Assembly (NCBI GenBank): GCA_044227095.1
Contig: JBGAFV010000001.1
Span: forward strand, 310,001 to 374,000
Reading direction: 5' to 3'
Source of the DNA: JACMLD01 sp044227095
Lineage (GTDB): Bacteria > Bacteroidota > Bacteroidia > Chitinophagales > Chitinophagaceae
Length of the DNA: 64,000 nucleotides
Each line of letters starts with the position of its first letter. Within the stretch, counting starts at the first letter, position 1. Both the position numbers and the translations under genes were made by a program. The notes beneath the pieces were generated by a model. The model ran no database searches and had not been told where the DNA came from. It saw only the letters and a list, made by a program, of their open reading frames with translations. Positions 1 through 8,474 of the stretch are shown one piece after another.

Positions 1-1
1 C

Positions 2-97
2 AAAGCCAATGATTATATTGCCAAGCCTTTTGAAATGGAACACCTGATAACAAAAGTGCGGAATATATTGGCAGAATCCCGCCCAACTCCAATGTAA
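2..97 (+). CDS. Response regulator receiver domain, C-terminal end (partial)
   Basis: Only the last 31 codons are inside the window, ending at TAA 95-97. The peptide reads AKANDYIAKPFEMEHLITKV and continues to a short tail. The 'DYIAKPF' stretch is the end of a CheY-like receiver domain, where the Lys-Pro pair follows strand beta-5 and the lysine contacts the phosphoryl aspartate. No output domain follows, so the protein is either a single-domain regulator or a receiver at the C-terminus of a hybrid histidine kinase. The upstream part is outside the window, so this cannot be decided. Confidence 0.75.
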   Translation, partial: KANDYIAKPFEMEHLITKVRNILAESRPTPM

Positions 98-203
98 CCG
101 TTTCGTGTTGGTTAAGCAGCGATATTTTAATGCCTGCAATAATTATTTTGGTAATAATTGCTTAACTTTCTTTCTCTGCTGATTTAACCAAAACTAAACC
201 ATC

Positions 204-1505
204 ATGACTGCTTTTAACCGTCGTTCTTTTCTTAGTAAAGCCAGTGCATTTTCTGCTACTGCAGTATTAGCATCACTAACACAACCAGCATGGAGCCGCA
301 ACCTGCACAAAGCATTAAACGGAGCCATTAATACGCCGCCGGATCAATTGGCGAGTGATGAAGACTTCTGGTATTATATACAGCAATCCTATACCGTTTC
401 TCCTTCTATAATAAACCTCAACAATGGTGGTGTATCCCCATCACCAAAAACAGTGCAGGAGACAATGAAGCGCTATCACGATTATTGCAGTGAAGCCCCA
501 AGTTATTATATGTGGCAGATATTAGACCAGGGCCGTGAGCCACTAAGAAAAAATCTTGCAAAACTTGCAGGAAGCAGTAATGAAGAAATTGCCATTCAGC
601 GTAATGCTTCCGAATCTTTGGAGACAGTTATTTTTGGTTTGGATTTAAAAGCAGGAGATGAAGTTGTTCTTTCTAAACAGGATTACCCCAATACCATCAA
701 CGCATGGAAACAACGTGAGCTTCGCGATGGCATTAAACTGGTTTGGATAAATCTTGAATTGCCGAGTGAAGACAATGAGTATATGGCCTCACAATACATA
801 AAAGCATTTACTTCAAAAACAAAAGTAGTACAGGTAACACATATTATTAACTGGAACGGCCAGATATTGCCTGTAAGAAAAATTGCTGATGCAGCACACA
901 CAAAAGGTATTGACGTATTAGTAGATGGTGCGCATAGCTTTGCTCATTTTGAATTTACCATTCCAGAACTGGGCGCAGATTATTTTGGCACCAGCCTGCA
1001 CAAATGGCTTGGCGCATGCATAGGCAGCGGCATGTTGTATATAAAGAAAGACAAGATCAAAAATATTTACCCAATGTTTGCAGGAGGTGATCCAAAAAGC
1101 GAAGACATCCGCAAATTTGAAAACCTGGGCACACGTCCTTTCTTTATAGAACAAGCCATTGGAAAAGCAATAGAGTTTCATGAAATGATTGGCGCAAAAA
1201 GAAAAGAAGAAAGATTATTGTACCTCAAAAACTATTGGGTTACAAAAGTAAAAGACAACCCAAAAATAAAAATCAACACTTCTCTTAAACCTGGCTTTAG
1301 TTGCGCCATTGGTTCTGTATTGGTAGAAGGAAAAAAGCCAGGCGAGTTATCATCATTTTTAATGGAAAAATACAAAGTGCATACTGTAGGCATAGAATGG
1401 GAAAACATTAAAGGGGTAAGGGTTACACCAAATGTATATACTACTACCAAAAACCTTGATGTACTAGTAGAAGGCATAACAGCTTTTACAAAAACTGGTT
1501 TTTGA
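204..1505 (+). CDS. Class V aminotransferase-fold PLP enzyme, Tat-exported (isopenicillin N epimerase-like)
   Basis: A 433-residue protein of the fold-type I aminotransferase class V/cysteine desulfurase family. The N-terminus has a twin-arginine export motif (NRRSFLSK, residues 5-12) followed by a hydrophobic stretch, so it should be folded with its cofactor and exported to the periplasm. The PLP-binding lysine is K267 in the motif TSLHKWLGA. An aspartate in VDGAHSFAH upstream is the expected cofactor-ring contact. Length and order of motifs match isopenicillin-N-epimerase-like proteins, but the substrate cannot be read from the sequence. It is a single gene with its own terminator just downstream. 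The start is the first ATG and gives an intact Tat signal. Confidence 0.8.
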   Translation: MTAFNRRSFLSKASAFSATAVLASLTQPAWSRNLHKALNGAINTPPDQLASDEDFWYYIQQSYTVSPSIINLNNGGVSPSPKTVQETMKRYHDYCSEAPSYYMWQILDQGREPLRKNLAKLAGSSNEEIAIQRNASESLETVIFGLDLKAGDEVVLSKQDYPNTINAWKQRELRDGIKLVWINLELPSEDNEYMASQYIKAFTSKTKVVQVTHIINWNGQILPVRKIADAAHTKGIDVLVDGAHSFAHFEFTIPELGADYFGTSLHKWLGACIGSGMLYIKKDKIKNIYPMFAGGDPKSEDIRKFENLGTRPFFIEQAIGKAIEFHEMIGAKRKEERLLYLKNYWVTKVKDNPKIKINTSLKPGFSCAIGSVLVEGKKPGELSSFLMEKYKVHTVGIEWENIKGVRVTPNVYTTTKNLDVLVEGITAFTKTGF

Positions 1506-1535
1506 TATTTTAAAATGATTGTACAATAGTGAAAG

Positions 1536-1563
1536 AAAAACCTGGTAATGAACCAGGTTTTTT
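1536..1563 (+). terminator. Rho-independent terminator after the aminotransferase gene
   Basis: Inverted repeat AAAAACCTGG / CCAGGTTTTTT with a 7-nt loop (TAATGAA), 30 bases after the stop codon. The T-rich 3' arm is followed by CTTTTT. Confidence 0.8.
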
Positions 1564-1749
1564 CTTTTTATGGGTCTATAATTCTTCGCTAACACAAATA
1601 GTCAATGTAATATTTTAGATGAAGTATTCATTAATACATCTATATTTTTCCAGGATCTGAAAGTTTACTTTAGCAGTGCTTTTTCAAACTTAAGTTTATT
1701 AATGCGGCATCTCCAGTTGCTTTAATAAACAGCTAAACATTTGCGCCAT

Positions 1750-3891
1750 ATGATACCTGGTAAATTAACTGCCGCCCTGGCAATTATGTTCACCTGCATA
1801 ATTGCAAACGCCCAGCAAACACAAAGCCTCGAAATGGGAAAAGTGAAACTACAGTTTTCACTAGATAAAAATGGCACCCCTTTTTACGAAGCATCTTACA
1901 ACAATAAACCAGTTATTCTTCCTTCACGTCTTGGTTTTAATTTAAATACAGACAGCATTTTTTATACTTCATTTGAAATAACAGCCACACAAAAAAAATC
2001 TTTTGATGAAACATGGCAACCTGTTTGGGGGGAAACAAAAAATATCCGCAATCATTACGAAGAAATGACTGTGGCATTAAAATCGAAACATGCCGGCAAT
2101 TGTCTTCTTAGTATTGTATTTCGTGTGTTTGAAGATGGCGTTGCTTTCCGTTATGTATTTCCGCAACAACCAAATCTTAAATATTTTATTGTAAAAGACG
2201 AGCTGACTGCATTTAATCTTGCTGGCAATCATAAAACATGGTGGATACCTGGCGATTATGACAGCAATGAATACCTGTACACTACTTCATCCATCAGTGA
2301 AATTGACAACCGGGCAATTGTTGCCGCTGCTACAGATATTGCAGTTCGCGAAGCACCAGATCCTTATGCCGTACAAACACCGCTGATGATGAAAACTACA
2401 GACGGACTTTACATCAACATTCATGAAGCAGCGCTGGTAAATTATTCTTCCATGCAACTGCATACAGACAGAAAAACATTTTCATTAACAACAAGCCTTG
2501 TTCCCGATCCTGTTGGCAATAAAGCTTACTTGCATGCGCCTGCTGTAACGCCATGGCGTACCATTATTATAAGCGATAATGCTCCGGCCATTCTTTCATC
2601 AACCATGATATTAAACCTGAACGAACCTTCTGTTATTAAAAATACAGATTGGATAAAACCAATGAAGTTTACCGGTGTTTGGTGGGAGATGCAAACAGCT
2701 AAAAGCGGCTGGAATTATTCTGACGATGCCTATAACCTGAAAGATGGTCAATTAATACCAAATGGAAAACATGGCGCAAATACGGCTAATGTTAAACGCT
2801 ATATAGATTTTGCAGCAGCAAATAATATTAAAGGCGTTTTGATAGAAGGATGGAATACCGGCTGGGAAGACTGGTTTGGCAACTGGAAAGAAAAAGTTTT
2901 TGATTTTACAAAGCCCTACCCCGATTTTGATGTGAAAGACCTCACACAATACGCCGCATCAAAAGGTGTAAGCCTTATTATGCACAACGAAACTTCCGGC
3001 TCAGCTACAGATTATGAGCGGCAACTGGATACAGCTTATCGTTTCATGAATTTGTACGGATATACTTCTGTAAAAACAGGCTATGTAGGCAGGATCATTC
3101 CAAGAGGAGAACACCACGATGGACAATGGATGGTTGATCATTATGTACGTGTTGCACAAAAAGCCGCAGACCACCGCATCATGCTGGATGCGCATGAACC
3201 TGTTCGTCCTACTGGATTGCAACGCACCTATCCTAACTGGCTGGCCTGCGAGGCAGGAAGAGGAAATGAATACAACGCATTCAGCAATGGCAGCCCTCCC
3301 GAACATGAGACGATTTTACCTTTTACAAGATTGATAGGTGGCCCGATGGATTACACGCCGGGCATTTTTAAAATGAAAGGTTATACAGGTTATGCGCCAA
3401 CACGTCAAATGCATACTACACTTTGCAAACAACTGGCATTGTATGTAACATTATACAGTCCTGTGCAAATGGTGGCAGATTTACCGGAAAATTATCAGCC
3501 ACACATGGATGCGTTTCAGTTTATAAAAGATGTACCTGTTGATTGGGACGATACAAAAATAATTGCAGCAGAACCCGGTGATTATATAACCATTGCCCGC
3601 AAAGAAAAAAATAGTGGCAACTGGTATATAGGTGCTATTACAGATGAAAGCAGCCGCCAAACAACAATACCACTAACATTTCTTGAAAAAGGAATAAAAT
3701 ACGTTGCCAGCATTTACCACGATGCTGCCAATGCAGATTGGAAAGAAAATCCGGAAGCTTACAGCATTGATCATTTTATTGTTGATAATGCAACAACAAT
3801 AAACACAATGCTTGCTGCTGGCGGCGGTGCGGCCATCAGTATAAAATTGGCAACCGCAGCAGAAATAAAGACTTTGAAAAAATATAAATAA
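1750..3891 (+). CDS. GH97 family alpha-glycosidase (SusB-like)
   Basis: A secreted glycoside hydrolase of about 713 residues. The ATG at 1750 is preferred over the in-frame TTG at 1741 because it gives a clean signal peptide ending at ANAQQ. An N-terminal beta-sandwich is followed by a (beta/alpha)8 barrel with family GH97 motifs: TGVWWEMQT, LIEGWNTGWEDWF, IMHNETSG and LDAHEPVRPTG. In characterised inverting GH97 enzymes (SusB of Bacteroides thetaiotaomicron) the base is a glutamate; the glutamate of HNETSG is the likely equivalent, so an inverting alpha-glucosidase-type mechanism is more probable than the retaining alpha-galactosidase type. It stands alone here, with no SusC/SusD genes beside it. 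It converges on the HAD gene with a 47-base gap and no clear terminator. Confidence 0.88.
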   Translation: MIPGKLTAALAIMFTCIIANAQQTQSLEMGKVKLQFSLDKNGTPFYEASYNNKPVILPSRLGFNLNTDSIFYTSFEITATQKKSFDETWQPVWGETKNIRNHYEEMTVALKSKHAGNCLLSIVFRVFEDGVAFRYVFPQQPNLKYFIVKDELTAFNLAGNHKTWWIPGDYDSNEYLYTTSSISEIDNRAIVAAATDIAVREAPDPYAVQTPLMMKTTDGLYINIHEAALVNYSSMQLHTDRKTFSLTTSLVPDPVGNKAYLHAPAVTPWRTIIISDNAPAILSSTMILNLNEPSVIKNTDWIKPMKFTGVWWEMQTAKSGWNYSDDAYNLKDGQLIPNGKHGANTANVKRYIDFAAANNIKGVLIEGWNTGWEDWFGNWKEKVFDFTKPYPDFDVKDLTQYAASKGVSLIMHNETSGSATDYERQLDTAYRFMNLYGYTSVKTGYVGRIIPRGEHHDGQWMVDHYVRVAQKAADHRIMLDAHEPVRPTGLQRTYPNWLACEAGRGNEYNAFSNGSPPEHETILPFTRLIGGPMDYTPGIFKMKGYTGYAPTRQMHTTLCKQLALYVTLYSPVQMVADLPENYQPHMDAFQFIKDVPVDWDDTKIIAAEPGDYITIARKEKNSGNWYIGAITDESSRQTTIPLTFLEKGIKYVASIYHDAANADWKENPEAYSIDHFIVDNATTINTMLAAGGGAAISIKLATAAEIKTLKKYK

Positions 3892-3938
3892 GCGCTTAAA
3901 CAGATTATGCTAACCCGTTAAAAAATGAAAAACCTCCA

Positions 3939-4610
3939 TTAATTCAGCAACGGCAATAGCTCTATAAGATCATTAATGATGTAGTTTGGTTTTGCTGTTT
4001 GCAGTTGCTTCAATGTATGTGCGCCGGTTGTAATGCCAATATTAAGGCTGCAGCCGGCGTTTTTTCCTTCTTCAATGTCTATAATAGAATCGCCAACTTT
4101 TGCTACTTCGGCGGCATTGGCAATATTAAATTGTTTCATTGCCAGCCAAATCATATCAGGGTTAGGGCGGTTTTTATCAACATCAGTTGCAGTAACAAGT
4201 CCATCAAAATCCCTTCCTTTTTTCCAGCCCAATTTATCAATTAATGATTCTGCTGTTTTATTATCATAACCAGTATTTAATATCACCAGTATATTTTTCT
4301 CTTTTAGCGAATTGAATAACTGTATAGCATTGTTCTGCGGATAAACTGGCAATGTATTGTACGCCTGTTCAAGCAGCACAATAAATCTTTTATAAATTTC
4401 TTTGGCAAGGGCTTCGTCGTTTTTTTTGGCGTATACATTCAGTATGCTTTTAATGGCCTGCAATTTTTCTTTGCCTGCGCCTTCCAGCAACACTTCATCA
4501 AGTTTAAAATCAAAACCTTTTTCATTAATAGACTGTTGCAGTGTTTTGTAAACAATATTGTCTTCATTTACTGTGGTGCCAGCCATGTCAAAAACAACCA
4601 TCTTTATCAT
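3939..4610 (-). CDS. HAD-superfamily phosphonatase-like hydrolase
   Basis: A 223-residue cytoplasmic HAD phosphohydrolase. Motif I is FDMAGTT (nucleophile D8, with alanine-glycine after it as in the phosphonatase branch). Motif II is the LNTGYDN segment, and motif III/IV is KVGDSIIDIEEG. A helical cap with a G-x-G-K-x-K segment lies between motifs I and II, as in proteins named phosphonatase-like. The true substrate is unknown; phosphonoacetaldehyde hydrolase itself has extra cap residues that cannot be confirmed here. It is divergent from the WYL regulator gene (132-base gap), which makes co-regulation possible but unproven. Confidence 0.75.
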   Translation of the reverse strand: MIKMVVFDMAGTTVNEDNIVYKTLQQSINEKGFDFKLDEVLLEGAGKEKLQAIKSILNVYAKKNDEALAKEIYKRFIVLLEQAYNTLPVYPQNNAIQLFNSLKEKNILVILNTGYDNKTAESLIDKLGWKKGRDFDGLVTATDVDKNRPNPDMIWLAMKQFNIANAAEVAKVGDSIIDIEEGKNAGCSLNIGITTGAHTLKQLQTAKPNYIINDLIELLPLLN

Positions 4611-4729
4611 ACAATAGTTTTTATTGCTTCAGTTTGTAAAATACAGCAATTGCCCAATACAGCATTAAATGCTGTATTATTTCATTAAAAATTCTCAGCC
4701 ATTACTTCAGAAACCAGTCATCATTAAAG

Positions 4730-4737
4730 TAAATTTG
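4730..4737 (+). promoter_or_regulatory. Possible Bacteroidota -7 promoter element
   Basis: TAAATTTG matches the TAnnTTTG consensus exactly. It lies only 5 bases before the ATG at 4743, so transcription would start at or next to the start codon. No good -33 TTG is seen at the expected distance, so this is a weak call. Confidence 0.3.
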
Positions 4738-4742
4738 ACCCT

Positions 4743-5432
4743 ATGAACCGCATCGACAGGCTTTTCGGCATCTTAACCATGCTGCAATCAAAAAAATATG
4801 TTACTTGCGAAAAAATCGCCGAGAAATTCAACATCAGCATAAGATCTGTTTATCGCGATATTAAAGCGTTAAATGAGCAGGGCATTCCCGTTAGCTTTGA
4901 ACCCTACCGCGGATACTTTGTGGTAAACGGTTATTTTCTTCCGCCCGTTTCTTTTACTTCAGAAGAAGCCAATGCACTTTTGCTAATGGAGTCTATTGTT
5001 TCCGGCTTTGCAGATAAATCTATTCATCAACATTATTCCACTGCACTTACCAAAGTAAAATCTGTATTGCGTTCTTCTCAAAAAGATGCAATAGAGTTAC
5101 TGGCTTCCAATATAAAATTCCAGGCATCACCTTGTTTTATTCAACATCACGAGTATCTCGCCACTATTCAGCAGGCCATCAGCAATAGCAAAGTGGTAGA
5201 AATAGAATATACCAATGCAAAGAATGAAGTCTCAAAGAGAAAAGCAGAACCAATTGGCCTTGTATTCTATGCATTTGCCTGGCACCTCATTGGCTGGTGT
5301 CATCTCAAAAAAGATTACCGCGATTTTAAAGTGGCCCGCATTCTGCGCATCAAACCTACCATAGAAGATTTCACCCGCAAAAAACATGTAAGCATGAACG
5401 ACTACATGAAACAATTACCGGTTAATTATTAA
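4743..5432 (+). CDS. YafY/WYL-family transcriptional regulator
   Basis: A 229-residue DNA-binding regulator. Residues 1-55 form an HTH_11 (DeoR-like) domain (RIDRLFGILTML, then the recognition helix NISIRSVYRDIKAL). A WYL-type ligand-binding domain follows at about 140-215 (EIEYTNAKNE, EPIGLVFYAFAWHLIGWC, where the usual WYL tryptophan-tyrosine-leucine strand is diverged). Such proteins sense nucleotides or other ligands and often repress themselves or a neighbour. The divergent HAD gene and the downstream DinB gene are candidate targets, by position only. Confidence 0.85.
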   Translation: MNRIDRLFGILTMLQSKKYVTCEKIAEKFNISIRSVYRDIKALNEQGIPVSFEPYRGYFVVNGYFLPPVSFTSEEANALLLMESIVSGFADKSIHQHYSTALTKVKSVLRSSQKDAIELLASNIKFQASPCFIQHHEYLATIQQAISNSKVVEIEYTNAKNEVSKRKAEPIGLVFYAFAWHLIGWCHLKKDYRDFKVARILRIKPTIEDFTRKKHVSMNDYMKQLPVNY

Positions 5433-5434
5433 AG

Positions 5435-5535
5435 CCCTTAGCTATTAGTTGTTAGCCAGATTATACAAATGTTTTTTATGAACCCGGCAGTATTGCTACT
5501 ATTAAACTTTGGTTGCGTCGCACACTTCAACTTTT
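5435..5535. repeat. Composite intergenic repeat (TAGCT words plus GCGTCGCAC block), copy 1
   Basis: The 301-base gap between the WYL and DinB genes starts with TTAGCTATTAGTTGTTAGCC (5438-5457), followed after 14 bases by a block (5472-5535) running from TTTTTTATGAACCCGGC to GGTTGCGTCGCACACTTC. The same two-part order recurs at 59490-59622, 54 kb away. The rest of the gap (5536-5733) is AT-rich. Just before the DinB start, TTTTTACTTTG with an upstream TTG at 5686 could be a poor promoter. Confidence 0.55.
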
Positions 5536-5733
5536 AATTTTCTATTAAACACAGATCTTTATTATAATTAAAGTAACCCATAAATAAATCATACCAATCT
5601 GCCTAATCATAAAAATCAGCGTTCTATCATTGCCCTAAATAATTTCCACATTTTTTAAATTTTCTTTTATTGCCCTGCCATAGGGTTGTCAGTGGCCGGT
5701 TTTTACTTTGTTGTATCATTAAAAACAACAATT

Positions 5734-6267
5734 ATGAAAAAGACAATCATCTCCTATTTCCAGCATCAGTTAGCAGAAGAAGCTATTGCCACCAGGGCCA
5801 TGTTAAAAATAGTGCCGGCAGCAAAATACGATTGGCAGCCCCACCCCAAAAGCATGAGCCTGTTAAGACTGGCCACGCATGTGGCAGAAATACCGGGTTG
5901 GATACAGCTTGCATTAGATAGAGATGTACTAGATTTTGCAACTACCAATTACCAGCCAGAACCTTTTACCAATAATAAAGGCCTGATGGATTATTTTGAA
6001 TCTCGTCTTGCTGCAGGTACAGCAGAATTGGAAAAAGTGGATGACAGTGTGCTATCTAAAGAATGGACTATGCGCAACGGCGAACAGGTGTATTTTACTT
6101 CTACCAAAGGCGATGTATTGCGCATGAGCATGTCTCAACTCATACACCATCGTGCACAACTGGGCGTTTATCTTCGTTTATTAAACATTGCTATTCCCGG
6201 CCCTTATGGCCCCAGTGCAGATGAAATGGAGCAGAGTGTGTTTAATGAAAAGCCTATTACAGCATAA
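5734..6267 (+). CDS. DinB family protein (putative metal-dependent hydrolase fold)
   Basis: A 177-residue four-helix-bundle protein of the DinB/YfiT superfamily. The start at 5734 (MKKTIISYF) is preferred over an in-frame ATG at 5686, which lies in likely promoter sequence. The three-histidine metal site is visible: H in LATHVAEIPGW, and the later pair in LIHHRAQLGVYLRLL, a typical family signature. Relatives include thiol transferases and DNA-damage-induced proteins; the reaction of this one is unknown. Single gene, converging on the ORF6N gene across a strong hairpin. Confidence 0.8.
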   Translation: MKKTIISYFQHQLAEEAIATRAMLKIVPAAKYDWQPHPKSMSLLRLATHVAEIPGWIQLALDRDVLDFATTNYQPEPFTNNKGLMDYFESRLAAGTAELEKVDDSVLSKEWTMRNGEQVYFTSTKGDVLRMSMSQLIHHRAQLGVYLRLLNIAIPGPYGPSADEMEQSVFNEKPITA

Positions 6268-6284
6268 GAATAGTTTCTCTTTTA

Positions 6285-6323
6285 AAGCAACGTACGCAAA
6301 GAAGTTCTTTGTGTACGTTGCTT
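6285..6323. terminator. Long bidirectional hairpin between DinB and ORF6N genes
   Basis: AAGCAACGTAC pairs perfectly with GTACGTTGCTT, and the stem continues inward as CAAAGAA/TTCTTTG, giving close to 19 base pairs. It sits between two convergent genes and is followed by ATTCTTATA on the + strand, so it probably ends transcription from both sides. Confidence 0.7.
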
Positions 6324-6369
6324 ATTCTTATAGACTAAATAAATCCTTTTTGTTAGAGACACTAAAAAA

Positions 6370-6936
6370 CTATTTTTTAAATCCTATCCGCTCACGGTCT
6401 TCCCATTTACGCTGGCTTGCTTTTTCATCTAACAGGTTTTCCATGGCGTCATAGATTTGATTGAGTTGCACATCATGCTCACCCAACTTTTCTTTTAGCA
6501 TTTTCAATTGTTCTTTTAAATCATTTTCCTGCATTAAAACACGTCGTACTTCTACGAAAGCCCGCATAATGGCAATATTCATATTTATTGCCCGGTCGCT
6601 GTTTAGTACCCCGCTAAGCATAGCAACGCCTTGTTCTGTAAAAACATAGGGGAGGTATTTGCTATGTTCTCCTCGTCCTGTCTTTAAGGTCACAATTTGT
6701 GACCTTAAAGAATCGTGCTGTTTCTCCTGGGTTTCAATTTGGAACTTCAAGCTCGCCCACTCGTCTTTGGTAAGCTGAAACATAAAGTCGCCCGGAAAAC
6801 GCTTGCTGTTCCTTTTTATAGCCTGATTAAATACTTTTGTTTCTACTTCATACAAAGCAGCCAAATCTTTGTCTAGCATCACTCTTTCTCCCCTGATCTC
6901 ATAAATCCTGTTTTGAATTAATTGAATTACCTGCAT
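6370..6936 (-). CDS. ORF6N domain-containing protein (phage antirepressor-like)
   Basis: A DNA-binding protein of about 188 residues. The start at 6936 (MQVIQLIQNRIYEIRG) is chosen because the sequence upstream of it (FAASFLEAIFIKIKLI) is not like the family. Residues 1-85 are the ORF6N domain (RVMLDKDLAALYEVETKVFN, KRFPGDFMFQLTKDEW). The mid-region EQGVAMLSGVLNSDRAI is the usual helix after it, and the C-terminus is a coiled coil (residues about 115-165). The family comes from phage antirepressors but is common as single chromosomal genes in Bacteroidota. No phage genes are adjacent. Confidence 0.85.
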   Translation of the reverse strand: MQVIQLIQNRIYEIRGERVMLDKDLAALYEVETKVFNQAIKRNSKRFPGDFMFQLTKDEWASLKFQIETQEKQHDSLRSQIVTLKTGRGEHSKYLPYVFTEQGVAMLSGVLNSDRAINMNIAIMRAFVEVRRVLMQENDLKEQLKMLKEKLGEHDVQLNQIYDAMENLLDEKASQRKWEDRERIGFKK

Positions 6937-7222
6937 AATTAATTTTATTTTAATGAATATAGCTTCCAAAAAAGAAGCCGCAAATACTATCATCGATGAT
7001 TTTTATTGCAAAAAGGTTTGCATTATTATCATTCTATTATAGCAATTGCCCGGCAATTTTGTTAGCCGCAATTATGTTAAATAAATTAACTAATAATTTG
7101 GTTCTACAGAGGCGCATAAAGGCAGGCATGCAGGAAAAAATACTATCTTCATTCTGCTGTTTTACAGCAATTTTTTTTAAATAAAATAGCGGCATTTTAT
7201 GCCCGGAGTTAAACACAAGGAT

Positions 7223-7840
7223 ATGAAAAAAAGTTTTGCGTGTTTGTTATTACTACTATCATTCAACGTAGCCATTTTTGCCCAGCAAACTGTAACTGAG
7301 CAATTTCAAAAAATTAATACTGTTGCAGAAGCCGAGCAATACATAAAAGCCAATGCACCACTTAAACCAGTCATTCTTCATTTATCGTACGGAAAAGATT
7401 CTTCGCTTATTGAAAAAAGACTACTGAGACAGAATAAAGGCGATGTGTTTTCTGTAGGATATGTTACTTACAAAGTTATTGAAGCAACAGAAACAGTTAA
7501 GTACCGTGCCAATTATGTTTTTCTTGATGGGGGTTCATTATCTATGCAGCAAATTGACAGCATGAAAAAAATAATTGTGCAAAAGGCAAATGCAGGAACG
7601 CCTTTTGAAAAACTATCTGATGACTACACCATGGATGGCAATAATACACATGGCGATACGGGCTGGTTTTTTGGAGAACTAATGATGCCTAAAGAGTTCC
7701 AGGAGGCAGTTAAGGCCCATAAGCTTGGTGAGATTTTCTTTGTAGATGTATCCGATAAACAATGGCATTACATTGTGAAAAAGACTTACGATGACGAACT
7801 TAAAAAAGATATAACAGTATTGAAGTCTAACGGAAGATAG
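7223..7840 (+). CDS. Exported parvulin-type peptidyl-prolyl isomerase
   Basis: A 205-residue protein with an N-terminal signal peptide (MKKSFACLLLLLSFNVAIFA, cleaved before QQTV); the ATG at 7223 gives this signal, so it is preferred over an upstream in-frame ATG at 7199. The region from about residue 85 to 195 is a PpiC/rotamase domain (FEKLSDDYTMDGNNTHGDTGWF, then MPKEFQEAVKAHKLGE). It would assist folding of secreted or outer-membrane proteins. The N-terminal chaperone-like part is much shorter than in SurA. Single gene followed by a strong terminator. Confidence 0.78.
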   Translation: MKKSFACLLLLLSFNVAIFAQQTVTEQFQKINTVAEAEQYIKANAPLKPVILHLSYGKDSSLIEKRLLRQNKGDVFSVGYVTYKVIEATETVKYRANYVFLDGGSLSMQQIDSMKKIIVQKANAGTPFEKLSDDYTMDGNNTHGDTGWFFGELMMPKEFQEAVKAHKLGEIFFVDVSDKQWHYIVKKTYDDELKKDITVLKSNGR

Positions 7841-7865
7841 ATCTTCATAGCCATAAATTATACGA

Positions 7866-7893
7866 ATGCCATTTAGCAAGTGCTAAATGGCAT
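7866..7893 (+). terminator. Rho-independent terminator after the parvulin gene
   Basis: ATGCCATTTAGCA pairs perfectly over 13 bases with TGCTAAATGGCAT across a 2-nt gap, followed by TTTGCTTTTT, 25 bases after the stop codon. Confidence 0.88.
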
Positions 7894-7972
7894 TTTGCTT
7901 TTTACGAATATTCAGCAAAAGCCTGTATATTGAATATGGAAATACGATTGTTTCAAGTATAAAACTAAAAAA

Positions 7973-8365
7973 ATGCAACAGCCAATTTCAAAATCCAAAC
8001 TATGGACTGGCCGTGTTATGAGCTGGATAGTAATACTTTTTATGTTGATGGATGGTGTAGGCAAACTGGCAAAACCTGAAGCAGTAATAAAAGGTACGCT
8101 AGACCTTGGCTATGCAGAACACCATATTGCTATTATGGGAATTATTGGATTGATTGCCACTGTTCTTTACGCCATTGGACGTACGTCTGTGCTGGGAGCA
8201 ATATTGCTAACAGCATATTTTGGCGGAGCAATTGCATCAAACATGCGGCTTGATAATCCATTGTTCAGTCATATACTTTTCCCGGTTTATCTTGGCATCT
8301 TAATGTGGGGTGGTCTTTGGTTAAGAAACGAAAAATTGCAACAGCTTATCCCGCTAAAAAAATAA
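7973..8365 (+). CDS. DoxX-like family membrane protein
   Basis: A 130-residue protein with four predicted membrane segments (roughly residues 13-33, 55-75, 80-98 and 102-120). The GKLAKP segment after helix 1 and the GAILLTAYFGGAIASNMR segment of helix 3 are typical of DoxX-like proteins of Bacteroidota. The biochemical role of this subgroup is not established. Transcribed alone, between two terminators. Confidence 0.8.
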   Translation: MQQPISKSKLWTGRVMSWIVILFMLMDGVGKLAKPEAVIKGTLDLGYAEHHIAIMGIIGLIATVLYAIGRTSVLGAILLTAYFGGAIASNMRLDNPLFSHILFPVYLGILMWGGLWLRNEKLQQLIPLKK

Positions 8366-8386
8366 CCAACTCATTAAAAAAATAAA

Positions 8387-8410
8387 CCCCCTCAGCATTT
8401 GCCGAGGGGG
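8387..8410 (-). terminator. Rho-independent terminator for the OmpA-like gene
   Basis: CCCCCTC pairs with GAGGGGG around a 10-nt loop. On the - strand the stem is followed by TTTATTTTTTTAATG, so it terminates the leftward OmpA-like gene; on the + strand there is no T run. Confidence 0.75.
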
Positions 8411-8474
8411 AAACCTTAAATCTACACTCAACATTTACCTATTAGCTTCTTTATTAAAACCGGGTCAACTTTTT

